This document shows, in pieces, positions 33,481-43,796 of a DNA stretch of 64,000 bases. This stretch comes from Rhizodiscina lignyota (lineage: Eukaryota; Ascomycota; Dothideomycetes; Aulographales; Rhizodiscinaceae): assembly GCA_010015805.1 (NCBI GenBank), contig ML978122.1:902453-966452 (forward strand), read 5' to 3'. Made by a program: the position numbers and the translations under genes. Under the pieces are notes generated by a model. It worked only from the letters and a program-made list of their open reading frames with translations. It was not told the origin of the DNA and did no database searches. The first letter of the stretch is position 1. Each line of letters opens with the position of its first letter.

Positions 33481-33862
33481 ATACGCCTAATATTTCAGAG
33501 GGGATGACCACGGTCAGGCACAATGGGCTCACAGCAATCGCCTTTCAAAAGCTACATGAAGGCCAGGGAGCAATCATGACAGCAAATTGGGACCTCCAGA
33601 TACAAGCGGATATCGGGGAATCAGGGCAGTAGAAAATTGAACATTCTTTTGTGGCGTTCATTACGAATACATATAGATCGAATAAAATATTTTGCCATCA
33701 GCGAACAAGATCTCCCAGGATCTGTCAACGTTGTGCGGAAAGTTCTAAAGCGAAGGATGAAGTTTATACAATCCAAGAACAAAAAATACGAATTATCGGC
33801 AATCGCCTGACGTGGTAGGTTAAATGTAAAAGTGAATACTGTGTAAAGAACACCTCGAATGA

Positions 33863-35535
33863 TCACTTGGCTCTTGTTGTTCTTTTGCGTGGAGAGGTCC
33901 TTGTGCCTGACGATTGCTTCCCTCCCGCAGGTTCGCTTACACCTGATGCCAAAGGTGTTCCATTGAGCAACATGGTCGGTGTGTCTGACTTCTGTGACTG
34001 GTTTGCCTGCGGAGATTTCGTGTCAGGGGCCGCAACATCCTCCTCTTCGCTTTCGGGTTCGCTGCGGTCGTCTCGCTCTTCCCCTGTCCGAATGTATCTC
34101 CAAGCGATCCTCAGAATAAAGAACAGCCAGACGAGATTCACGGCCTGCAGTGCCGCCAGCAGCCCGAATGTGATGAACTGACTGATCCAGCATTTGTACT
34201 GCTGGGTTATCCAGTTGAGGTCATATGGGCCAACAGTCGCGAATTGGCTGTTCCAGTCGGGGAATACGGGCTGTTGAATCTTGTAGAGGAGCGGGCTTGC
34301 GGCCGAGTTGTGTACGATTGCTGCGGGGAGCAACGAGACTAGCCATCTCATAAGGTCAGGAACTGGGAGTGGGAACATGGAGAAGATGATTTGAAGGTTG
34401 ATATAGTGGCGTAAATATGTCCAGACGAGGATGAAGAAGAAGAAGTACGGTCCAACGATTGGCCAGTCTAGGTAGTTGATCGTTTTCGAAGTCTGCGGTT
34501 TGTGGTAAGCGCGCTGCAGCACTATTGCGAGCAATCAAAACTTACGGCAAGGAAGAAATCAGAGATATCATGAGTAATGTAGACCGCTACTCCCATATAC
34601 GTGAAATGGAACCGGTAGCTCAACCAGATCAAAGAAACCGTGATTATGTGATGCGCAACCAGCTCCTTGAAATCCTTCCTCGGCTTCTCCAACATGAGAA
34701 GCAATACAATCATCTGCTGCGCCCAATAGGCCGCCTGGAGCAAGTAATATGCCTTGAAGACGGCCTCGTGGGTGTGGTGTGGGGCCGATTCGTACATGCC
34801 GGGGGTATTGAAATACCACACCGGCGTACGTGACATGACGTACAGGCCAAATGGACCAAATACGGCAAAGTATATAGCAGTGTACAACTGCTCCATGAAC
34901 CTCGATTGCTTGGCGCGTGACCGGATGCCCGCCTTGATCGCAAGCGGGCGGATAAGACGCTGCATAAGGAACTCGCGGGTGAAGGAAAGTACGACGATGT
35001 AGTAGGCGACAAATGTAAAGTCATGGATGCCTTTGCCATATTGGATTGGAGCGTCAGGGCTGTCGCCCGGCTTTCGAGGGAGAGGATAAGAGAGGGCGAG
35101 GGCGGGATATACGGGGTTTGAGGGCGTAGGATTGACGGCGAAGCATGCGAGGACGATGAGAGCGATGATTAGGGGGTTCAGCCAAGTGTGTCGGAAGGAG
35201 ATGCTCTTCCATCGTCTAAAGAGGCTCTTCATCTTTTTCCGCTTGGACCGTCGTCCGCTTTTGTCTGTGCTACGCGGTGACTGGCGGGGTCAGCATAAGT
35301 ACTCGCTCGTGTGCCATGTTAGGGCCATGCTTACAGGGGCAGAGGAGAGTGGTTGCAGATCTAACCGGTTCGCTGTCGTCGCAAAGGCAGGCGCCGCTGT
35401 GTCTCCTCGAGGCTCACCTCCCAGTCCGCTCGACTTCCTCCTCCTTCGCGTGCCATTCGGCTGAGATTTGGAATTGTTCTCATGAGCTGGAGCGCTCGCG
35501 ACCGCGGGGAAGGGCTCTGCAGAACGTTTCGACAT
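33863..35535 (-). CDS. lag1: Ceramide synthase, Lag1/Lac1 type
   Basis: ER enzyme joining a sphingoid base and a fatty acyl-CoA. Exon 3 is 33863-34492 and exon 2 ends at 34546; their 53-nt intron joins DFFLA to TSKTINYLDW exactly as in the family. The first intron is uncertain: donor GTGAGC at 35417 with acceptor CACAG ending at 35265 is phase-compatible and gives 488 aa, while the more downstream GTAAGC at 35334 is out of phase with the nearby acceptors. The start MSKRSAEPF (ATG 35535) leads to RRRRKSSGLGG, which is typical of fungal Lag1 N-termini. Then come HTWLNPLIIALIVLACFAV (span 1) and the TLC domain with the Lag motif HHIITVSLIWLSYRFHF and THDISDFFLA; the paired histidines and the HD pair are the catalytic signature. 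About six or seven membrane spans are visible. The C-terminus is acidic then basic, without a dilysine-type ER signal; it ends in KRTTRAK. Confidence 0.9.
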
Positions 35536-36249
35536 GTTGACGCAGTCAAGGAGTGAGGAAGAAGGACGGACGCGTATATTGATAAAGGAGCGGACGCGGA
35601 TGCGTATGTAATACAATATCGCGGGAGCTACTTTACGAGGATAGGAGTGTGAGCGTGAGGTTCGCTATAAGGCCCGAACCCGCATGCGCTTGAGCATGCA
35701 GCGAATCAGCGGCCGTACTTCCCGAGCTTGCTCCAGATTTGCGCGGGCACTTTATTTCCAAATTTGCTGGGAGACGGAGCAGATCGCTTCGAAAATATCC
35801 GAGAAGGCCAATTGAGCATGAGACATCTGGATTTTGAGTGAAACCTTAATCGCGTCTACGAGGGCACCTTGTGCTGATGTAGGCGCATTCGCGCGAAAGC
35901 ACTCGGATTCTTAGTCATCACTTACGAGCAAGGCATATATTGGGAATGTACGGACGTATCTCTGTTCACCGGTCTTGTTCTACGGTGGATCTTTCGAGCG
36001 ATGAGAGACTTCTCCATTTTTACCCACAACGGTTCAAACGAAAGCTCGGTGATTCCATAAGACGCCTCCTGAGCTTTCTGCCAGCAGATTTCGAGTCTCT
36101 CACCAGGGCCTGGAGAGCCATCAGAGAAGCGTGAAAGAAACGACTTCGAGCACAAGAAGGGCCTTATCAGAAGTCCCTCGTGCCACTGTCCGTAATGCAC
36201 CAAGACAAAGCCTCTGGAGGTCGCCTAGATTGTGCCAATAGAAGACGAG
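35536..36249. promoter_or_regulatory. Divergent promoter region, lag1 / DUF1275 gene
   Basis: A 714-base region between two divergent start codons. No coding exon is seen. An in-frame TAG at 36226 separates the DUF1275 ATG from the open sequence upstream. Confidence 0.4.
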
Positions 36250-37270
36250 ATGGCGTATTTCAAGCGCATATTCACTCCCCAGTACATTCTGGAACCCATC
36301 CAGCCAACATTTGGGGATCTCGCGCTACTAGTATGCTGCTTCGTCAGTGGTATGACAGACGCAGTATCATTTGATAACTGGGGAGTGTTCGTTGGAATGC
36401 AAACAGTAAGTAGTAGAAGCATTGTTACGTACATTTGTTCTGAGTCATCAACCCACCATTGTTTAATCAGTCTTGAGTTTCTTATGCGGCTACAAATGAT
36501 CGAACAATGATTGTGGCCGCCTATGTCATCCTGTATGCGTGAGCGATCATGCATCAAACTGTGTTGAATTGACGCGTTCGAAGACACGGGAAACAGTACA
36601 ATTTCACCCTTCTAATGTAGAACAGGGGAATACTGTCCTGCTTGGACTCTCGGCTGCTTCGCTTCCTCGTGGAACGTCTTACGTATATGCGAAGACATTA
36701 GTGTCTATAAGCTCGTTCCTCGTTGGAGCATTCACGATATTTCTCTTCCATCGGCTCACCCTCCCCTTCGGCCCAAAAGCGACAAATACTAGCCTCCTTC
36801 GCCTGCACATCGTCTTCTCATTCACCGCGCAGACACTCGTTCTCGTCCTAGCAGCCGCGCTGTGCAGTACTTCTCTGGTGCCGCAGGACAGTCTGGGCGG
36901 AAACGACAGCATCTTGAACGACCACCGTATCCTCACTGCCCTGCCACCACTAGCCTTCCAATCTGGCATGCAAATTGCGACTGGTCGCTTACTCGGCTTC
37001 GGAGAGCTGCCGACGATTGTGCTGACGAGCGTGTATTGCGATCTGATGAATGACGCCGTTGGCCTCAAGCTGAAGAACAAGAAGAGAGACAGGCGCGTCG
37101 GGGCTGTTGTTCTCCTCGTCAGTGGCGCAATTGTCGCTGGATGGCTGTTACGCGCTTGCATCGGAGTACACGGTGTGTTGTGGATTGCGGTCGGGCTGAA
37201 GGCTTTGACTTCCATAGGCATGTGGTTGGGACTGAGAAGCGTCGATGTTAAATCCGAAGGACGGAGGTGA
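36250..37270 (+). CDS. DUF1275 (YoaK-like) membrane protein
   Basis: Exons 36250-36405 and 36626-37270 give 266 aa. The donor is GTAAGT and the acceptor AGAACAG; the join GVFVGMQT-GNTVLLGL is the hallmark block of DUF1275. The start is the first ATG after an in-frame TAG at 36226, giving MAYFKRIFTP. Six membrane spans are visible: FGDLALLVCCFVSGMTDAVSF, VSISSFLVGAFTIFLF, LHIVFSFTAQTLVLVLAAAL, PPLAFQSGMQIATGR, GAVVLLVSGAIVAGWLL and VLWIAVGLKALTSIGMWL. The family is widespread in bacteria and fungi with no firmly established function; transport has been proposed. The 220-nt intron is four times the usual length here. Residues from the middle (LPTIVLTSVYCDLMND) match the family's conserved second half. 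Confidence 0.85.
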
Positions 37271-37456
37271 ATATCGCTCGTCACTACCCTCGAAGGTGAC
37301 AAAAAGTTTACCGCAAGGTCCCCAACTTTTGAGACATTAAAAGGCTATAACTCGTAGCCTCTATAATTAAGTCCGGCTTTACGTCAACATTATTACATTT
37401 ATGCTACAGTGCTGTAAGCTATATGTTTACACTATTCACTCGACAAGTCCTTATCC

Positions 37457-40400
37457 TTAAACTCTGCCTACGGCGCGATTGGCTGTAGCTGGGCTTTGTA
37501 TCAAGTTCACCCAACCTTGATCCTTCTTTGAACTTTCCCAGTTCCGAAAGAACTGACGCCCATTCCACTCGTCGACAGGGTGGAGCGGCGCCGTGTAGGC
37601 TTGATAATGCAACCTCGAAGGTTCCCTGTCTTCCTGGGCGAGACTCAATTTCTTCGAAGGGACTCTCCTGGGCCGGCTTGAGCCGGGACCGGACGAGCTG
37701 GTGTTCCCCTTCGACTCTGTTTGAGAGCCGGACTTCAACTCCTTTACAACGTCGTTAAGCTCGGCATTGTCTCTGGCAATCTGCGCTTTCAGATACGCAA
37801 CATTTCCCGAGTTGTTGAGGGACTTCATAACCGGCGCTCGAGGGATATATTCGAACTTTGCCACATCTGGTCGGTCCTTCGGTCGGACTTTCGGGTCTAG
37901 GTAGGCCTCAGACCCCTTCTCAAGGAGCTGTGCGATATCGAGACTTTCACCAGGCGGGATGGGATTGGGGTGACTGGGCGTAACACAGTCCATGTCGACT
38001 TCCTTCCTGAGGACATGGTCGATATCCACGGCGCTGAAATAGGCGCAGCTTTGTGGCAACTCATCCATTCCCATCTGCTGGGCAAACATGGCGCGAGTCC
38101 AGACATTTGCGACCTGAAGGGCCATCGCAGCGCGATATTTGTCTTCTTCTCTCACCAAGTATCGAATTTCATCGTGGACGGTAATCGCTAATCGTGCGTT
38201 GATGTTGAACCGTCGCGTGAGATAATCCATCGCGACAATGAGGAGGTGCAGGTAATCCACCCCAGAACTTTGGATGGCCCAGTTGATACGACTCGTCAAG
38301 AAACCTCCTTTAGTTAGGTAACGACGCATCAGGGCCTCTGTGATGCCGGCTCCGAGAACTGGGGTTCGTGGGGAGTCTTCTTCAGCAAAGTCCTCCAACT
38401 TGTTGAATACAAAGCTCTCTGTGCCACCGCGCCAGAATGGTCGATCGCGAAGTATTTTGCGTGTTGCCTTCTTTCCCTTGGTTTCTTCGTACAAGTTTGT
38501 GCTTGTCTCGCTCGCCTGGGAATCGCTCATCGTAGGGTTGAATTGTCGAAGTAACTGTGTCGCGAATCTTTGTCCTGCTCCGTAAATCCGACCGTAATTG
38601 AAAACCTTTGCATCATTTCGTGAGATGCCCAGAATCTTGGCCGTTCGGGAATGGAGATCTGTTCCTGCAGCTTTGGTCCCTTCGAGAGTCATAAAGCCGA
38701 TCGCATTACCACCGTGCAGCTGAAACTGAGCATCCCCTACCAAGCTCGCAATCCAAAGCTCTTGGGAGTCAACGTCTGCACCAACGAAACAGTAACCAGG
38801 TGGAGCTTTGATCATCGATTTTAACTCTGATCCCACACGATTTGCTTTCGCGTTGCTGGCAGTCAACCAGGTGTTCTCGACGGCTCTTCTTGTAATCGTA
38901 CCCATGGGTATGATCTGAGGAAGGATAAAGCCTTGCATCTCCGCTGGAGCAGAGTTCTTCTTTCGACGCCCTCTCTTTTTGGGCGCGCTCGTAGTGTTCT
39001 GTTCAGTATACACAACCATCTGCGACATGATTCGGTCTCGTGCGCTAATCCAGTATGAGCATGATGCATTCATTTGGAGCGCTTCCTTTGCAAATTCGTA
39101 ATCCGAAGACAGTCTTCCAGATTCAAAATATTGCAGATACCCCTTTGCTAGCGGGTTTGTACATCTTGCCAAAGGCCCATCTTTGTGTGGAAGCTTGAAA
39201 TACATATGCTTTCGATCATCGTATAGGGCGAAGTCGGCCTCCTCTGAGAAATCGCACTCTCGCATCCCTTGGCTGTGGTAAATTGCCGCTTCGTCCAGTG
39301 GCACTTGAAACGTAAAGCCATACTTGTCGGTCCAGAAGAGAGGATAACCATCCCATGCTAGGCGAAGCAGCAATGAAGAAAGGCGCGTTCTTACAGTCAG
39401 ACCGATTTCCGAGGAGCTTGTAGGATGGAGGTCTTTGAACCAATTGGGCATGCCAGGTAGCTTCTGTCGCGCAGCGGGTCTCGGTGGATCATCTTTCTTC
39501 TTACCCTTAACCATCTTGATCTCTTGCCCAGACCAATCCAGTTGACTCAGCCAGGGATCTGAAGAATATCTGTCGGGTTCGTCTTTGATTTCTAGTGCCT
39601 TTCGCGCCAGGTCAACCAGACGCTCCTCAACGTCACGGGAAAGTTTCTGATACGTCGCTTCCGCATTCGCGATGTAGGCGTCCCATGATTTATCTACGGG
39701 TAGGACCTCTGCTGAAAGATGTCGCAGAGCTGCAAAGCTTACAGGATGTGGACAGGTCTCCAGGAAATGGGGGAACACTCTCTGATAGACGCGGTGGGTG
39801 ATATCCACATCAGCAGCGCAGTAGTCCAACAACTCGTCAAACTTTTCTCTGATCCCAGCACGATCAAGTTCGCCAAAGTACTCGCGTCTCGCCTTGTCGA
39901 TGGTAATGTCGCAATGGAATTTTGCAACGTCTCGGAGTGAGTTTATGGAGCTTCTTCCAACCCACAATTCCTCCTCTTGATCTACCAGGATGGCAGAAAG
40001 GTCGGCATCAGAATCATCACGTGAGATCTTCTCTTGCAGTTCCCGGCTCTTCCTGTGCTTTTCCCAAGTGGGTCGTTGGCGAGAGCACATTCCGTTCACT
40101 GCCACATGAAGAGACATGGTATCGATAAAGAAGTTTTTTGACTGGTCAAGGGAATATTCCTCAGCTACACGAGCTCGGTCGTATCCAATATTATGACCAA
40201 TGACGATCCTGGGTTGGGAAGGATCCCCGAGAGGAATGAGATGACTGTCCGAATCTGACTCCTCCAACAGCCATGGCGATATCCAAGCGTACCACGCTGT
40301 CGGACTTGCAGCGCATGCCATGCACGCAAAATTCGTCTCTTTCCACATGACTTCAGTATCGAATGTGAGCAACGATTCGTTTGGAGCGTCGACAGCTTCT

Positions 40401-40979
40401 GTCCTCCCATCCGCATGATATTTGGTCCAGCCACTTCGTTTCACCCATTTCCGCGGTCGCCTAGGAAGACTTGCTCTTGCAAACTTTCTCGAATAGTCTA
40501 AGTACGGCTCCGCAGCCTCCATACCCAGTCTTGTAAAATGTTCATCTAGGGATTTGCCTTGGAGGGATGGGAGGTCGAATGCCACAGGAGGCGCAGTGTC
40601 CTGGTTTTTGCCTAGCAAATCATGGCGCGAGAGATGCAGTTTCGATAGTTCGATAAGTTCGGGGGGTGGTAACGTTCCTTCATCGGGGAAAATCTGGGGG
40701 TGGACGTGGCTACTAAGTTGCTGAACGCCTAATTCATTGAACCGCGCTTGCGAGGAGACTGGCCTACGTTAGTAAGGACAGCTGAGACAGAAATAACATG
40801 GTGTACACACTTGAAAGGCTATCAGAGCCATTTCGCATCTGTGCTGTGGTGTCTGAGGAGTACCATCGCTGCGACGCAGCACCGTTCACGGCCGACGCGG
40901 TGGCGTGTGAAGCCTGCACGAGCGCGCGCTGCTGGCGTGTCAGTTGGGCCAGCAGCCTCCGCTGGTGGAATGCGCGCAT
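37457..40979 (-). CDS. mip1: Mitochondrial DNA polymerase gamma, catalytic subunit
   Basis: Exons 40807-40979 and 37457-40763 give 1159 aa. Exon 1 encodes an Arg/Gln/Ala-rich mitochondrial presequence (MRAFHQRRLLAQLTRQQ) ending near SQRWYSSD, a likely processing site. Exon 2 opens with SSQARFNELGVQQLSSHVHP, which is conserved in fungal Mip1. The intron is only 43 nt, but its CTTACTAACGTAG end and phase are good. It replicates mtDNA in the matrix. The 3'-5' exonuclease motifs are LTFDTEVM (D193, E195), GHNIGYDRA and YCAADVDIT. The family-A polymerase motifs are GADVDSQELW (motif A, about 722), RNDAKVFNYGRIYGAG (motif B, about 779) and ITVHDEIRYLV (motif C, about 921). All catalytic acids are present. 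The C-terminal tail of roughly 180 residues, about 60 of them Ser/Lys-rich, is a fungal feature. The promoter is shared with the divergent RING gene. Confidence 0.95.
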
Positions 40980-41483
40980 TTAGACGTGGACGTCAGGAAC
41001 GCGACCCGAACATTGTCACTGCACATGGAACAATTCGTGGTGGCGCACATGAGACGATAGCAAAGTCATGGAGTCACCTCACCCCTATTCCGGACGTTCT
41101 TGCGCGCGATCACGACGCCCTGCCTGATTGGGTAAGTGGCATGGAGGATTACCTGCAGGGATGCCTTATAAGACGTCATGTAACGAATCGAAAAGAACAA
41201 CCGTCCCAACTTTGTTCCAAACACCGCACTTTCGCCTCCATCACACATCAGACACCAAGGCAAGTTCGACCTCGCATAATCCTTTTTCTACTATTTCATG
41301 CTCGCTGGCACTTCTTTCTCTCCGTGTTAGCGTTTCAGAAGTGATCAACTCTCAACCTTCTTATTGGCTTGTGTCAATAAGAACAATACAATAACTCCAG
41401 CCACCTCCGACACTTCAACTCCAACCTCCTTCAATTCGCTCCAGCCTCCTTTAAACCACTCCAGCCTCCTCCAACCTACGAAA
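40980..41483. promoter_or_regulatory. Divergent promoter, mip1 / RING gene
   Basis: A 504-base region between the two start codons. From about 41395 to 41480 it is pyrimidine-rich, with repeated CTCCAGCC(A/T)CCT-like words forming the presumed 5' leader of the RING gene. GACGTCAT at 41171-41178 is a CRE/ATF-like word. GTAAGT at 41132 could start a 5'-UTR intron. Confidence 0.4.
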
Positions 41484-42071
41484 ATGCCACCGCACCGTCA
41501 GTCGAACAGACTTCCTCCAGTCTCAACTCGCAATCAGCCAGAATTCATCGACTTAACCGATTCACCATCTACAAACATGCCTCAAAACCGAAAGAGAAGT
41601 GCCAGCGCTGCTTCTGTCGATGAAGTCACCGACGGAGCGACAGCTGGACCATCCAAGCGCACTCGACGTGCAGCGCCAATCTCACTCAAGACGAAGGCCA
41701 GCAAGAAGAAGACCCCAGCAGCGGACGTGAACGCCGACACCAACACGATCGATCATATCGACTTGGTGGACGAGAATCAGAGCAAGGTACAAGAAGGACC
41801 AGCCGAACAAGCCAAGCCGGCAAGGCTATCAAGCCTGACCTGCGTCATCTGCCTGGAACCACCGACAGACCTCACCGCCACGGCGTGCGGCCACTTGTTC
41901 TGCCATCACTGCCTCATGGAGGCCCTCATCGCCGGCGAGAATAGGGGGGAGAGGACGAAAAGCAACTGCCCTGTTTGTCGCAAAAACATATCCCGAAAGA
42001 GAAAGTACGACGTCATTCCGCTGCTGTTGAAGAAAGGCAGGCAGCCAACAAGGAAGGTGCTGAGGACGTGA
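41484..42071 (+). CDS. RING-finger E3 ubiquitin ligase with SUMO-interaction motifs
   Basis: Single exon, 195 aa, from the first true ATG at 41484 in CGAAAATGCC. The N-terminal 100 residues are disordered and basic, with two SUMO-interaction-like motifs, EFIDLTDSP near residue 22 and HIDLVDEN near residue 92, and nuclear-type basic clusters (NRKRSAS, PSKRTRRAA, KASKKK). The C3HC4 RING spans about residues 118-170: CVICLEPPTDLTATACGH, LFCHHCLMEAL and SNCPVCRKNI, with all zinc ligands in place. A conserved tail follows (KYDVIPLLLKKGRQ). SIMs plus a C-terminal RING suggest a SUMO-targeted ubiquitin ligase such as Slx8/Rfp1, which acts on SUMOylated nuclear proteins in DNA repair. The identification is by architecture; specific orthology is not shown. 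Confidence 0.75.
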   Translation: MPPHRQSNRLPPVSTRNQPEFIDLTDSPSTNMPQNRKRSASAASVDEVTDGATAGPSKRTRRAAPISLKTKASKKKTPAADVNADTNTIDHIDLVDENQSKVQEGPAEQAKPARLSSLTCVICLEPPTDLTATACGHLFCHHCLMEALIAGENRGERTKSNCPVCRKNISRKRKYDVIPLLLKKGRQPTRKVLRT

Positions 42072-42332
42072 GAGAGCGGAGCTGATAGACTTGGTGAAGC
42101 ATTTTGGCATGGTGTTCAACTGGGTGCTCACGGTTGGGCGGCGACCCTTCTTTTGTTAGATAAATGCATCCTGGCAGGGATGGCGAGTATCGCCTATCTC
42201 CATGACCCAGTGGATGCGCGGTACAAGAATAAGATTGATTACACAACCTCCACCTTTTCCCCTCTTTACCCTACTCTACAAATTCTCCTCTCCCGGGTTC
42301 GTGCTAGCACTGCGGTGTATATAAGAGCATCC

Positions 42333-42412
42333 ATCTCACGGAGGAGAAGGCACGACACCATCCCACTCATTCCCCCCATGAAAAAAGGTAGGCAACTGAC
42401 CAGGAAGATTGA
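42333..42412 (+). pseudogene. Remnant copy of the RING gene's 3' end
   Basis: This stretch reads ISRRRRHDTIPLIPPMKKGR followed by QLTRKIEKR. It resembles the C-terminus of the RING protein at 41484-42071, which reads ISRKRKYDVIPLLLKKGRQ followed by PTRK, and it lies about 260 bases after that gene's stop on the same strand. No RING cysteines precede it. It is best explained as a decayed partial tandem duplication. Confidence 0.5.
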
Positions 42413-43796
42413 GAAGCGACGACAGCGACAAGAGACGATACTTGAGGTTTCTATACAAAGGCCGCAAGGCATTCATAGCAAGGGATAATTCATTATAATG
42501 ACAGTAATGGATATGTAATACCACAACTCGGACATGATGAGTAGGCAAGACGCGCAGTCTCCTCAGTTAAAATATAAGAAGTTCATGAAAGCTGTGCAAC
42601 CTACACAAACGCTGGCTGACCTATACTAGATAGAGCCTTCAATGATGCTCTTGATTGAATTGAAGAGACGAACTTGGCTTTGTTATGCATTCAAGGGGGC
42701 CCGAAGAGCACCAGCGTGAAGCCTCTATGGATAACAAAGCGTAAAAGTTTTCTAATAGTTCGCTATTATCTAGTAGACTCCAAAGAACGTACAACCAACC
42801 TTTCGAAGATAGTCCCAGTTACTATGAGGTGTAAGAGCGGCGAGATTTTAGGTGTTACAACTTAGCTGGTGCGCAAGTATTTTGTCACCCTCGTGGCAGT
42901 CCAAGTTGAAGAGTACAGGGCAAATACCTCAGAATTGGTATCGAATGTGAATTTCATAAGCTCTTACGAACTTTTTGCTTATCACACGCATGTCCTTTCC
43001 CCGAAGCTCGAATCCAACGATCCTAAGTACAAGAGCGCCAGCAGGCCAGAGCAAGCGTCGCAGAATCCGTCATCAGAACCCACTCAATATTACCGGCATT
43101 ACCCACTCAAGTCATTACCGGTAAAGGACATTTTTCCCATCGCGAATGCGCCGCCTCAACCCACCGAACCCATTTTTCCCATGTGCCCAAAACCAGAATT
43201 CCAGCCGATGAAGCAAACCATCCAGCCCCGCTCGCAAGCGCCAACGCCAAATACGCCGCTGAAGACAAACCCGCCTTAATCCAGCCTGGGTAACAATCGC
43301 AAAGCGGCAGCCCGAGAAGAAGGTGATGTGCAATCTTTTTCAGCCGGATTGCAAGTAATCAAATAGACGTTCGCGTAGTACGCATTGTGGGGGAAGCGAA
43401 GTTCGTGTGAAAAGATCGAGACGCCGGCCTCCGGGGGTATCTTTGAGACGTCGTAACGTCGTGTGCTTCGTGACGTCGTTTCAAATTCGATGTTGGCGTC
43501 TCCTGTGAACATATACATCGATCGTACGATGAATGCCCGAGAGTGTCGAAGAACGATTGGAGTTTTCGCGGAGTAGTGCGATAGCGTTGTCGTGCGAGTG
43601 TTGAAGGTCAGGGGAGTTTTTGAGGGGTTTGTCTGATGGATGATAACTTTTGATAGATGCGAGCAGCTGTGCCCGTGACGAAGCTCGCGTGAACTAGGGA
43701 CAGAGGTTCGAAATTTTGAAACGAAGGAGAGATGAGGGAAGACCAGGAGCAGCCATATCGGAAACGGCGCGTAGACAATGGAAAATGCGCCCATGC
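42413..43796. other. Intergenic, no intact gene
   Basis: Contains a copy of the dispersed repeat at about 42700-42840 and, from 43006 to 43280, a proline-rich open frame that I do not accept as a gene. The minus-strand frame starting at 43794 lies wholly in the 3' flank of the C2H2 factor gene. Confidence 0.45.
42695..42840. repeat. Seventh copy of the dispersed repeat family
   Basis: CTCCAAAGAACGTACAACCA with CTTTCGAAGATAGTCCCAGT and TTACTATGAGGTGTAAGAGC aligns with the 21011 and 21284 copies (CTCCAAAGAATGTAGAACTA, CTTCGGAGATGGTCTCGCTT). The leader GCCTCTATGGATAACAAAGC matches the GCCTCTGCAACTAATAAAGC leader of the 21284 copy. It is on the same strand as the array but 21 kb away. Confidence 0.55.

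Noticed and set aside
37340-37430. Possible eighth copy of the dispersed repeat (TAGCCTCTATAATTAA and CATTTATGCTACAGTGCT words)
   Set aside because: Only two short words agree and the core is missing; it could be chance.
42869-43279. Plus-strand proline-rich open frame (136 codons)
   Set aside because: Low-complexity composition, no ATG at its reported start, no family resemblance, and it overlaps the flank of another gene.
43276-43794. A 172-codon minus-strand open frame with an ATG just after the stop of the C2H2 factor gene
   Set aside because: It starts 3 bases past the inferred stop, lies in the 3' flank, has no motif and no promoter room. Chance ORF.
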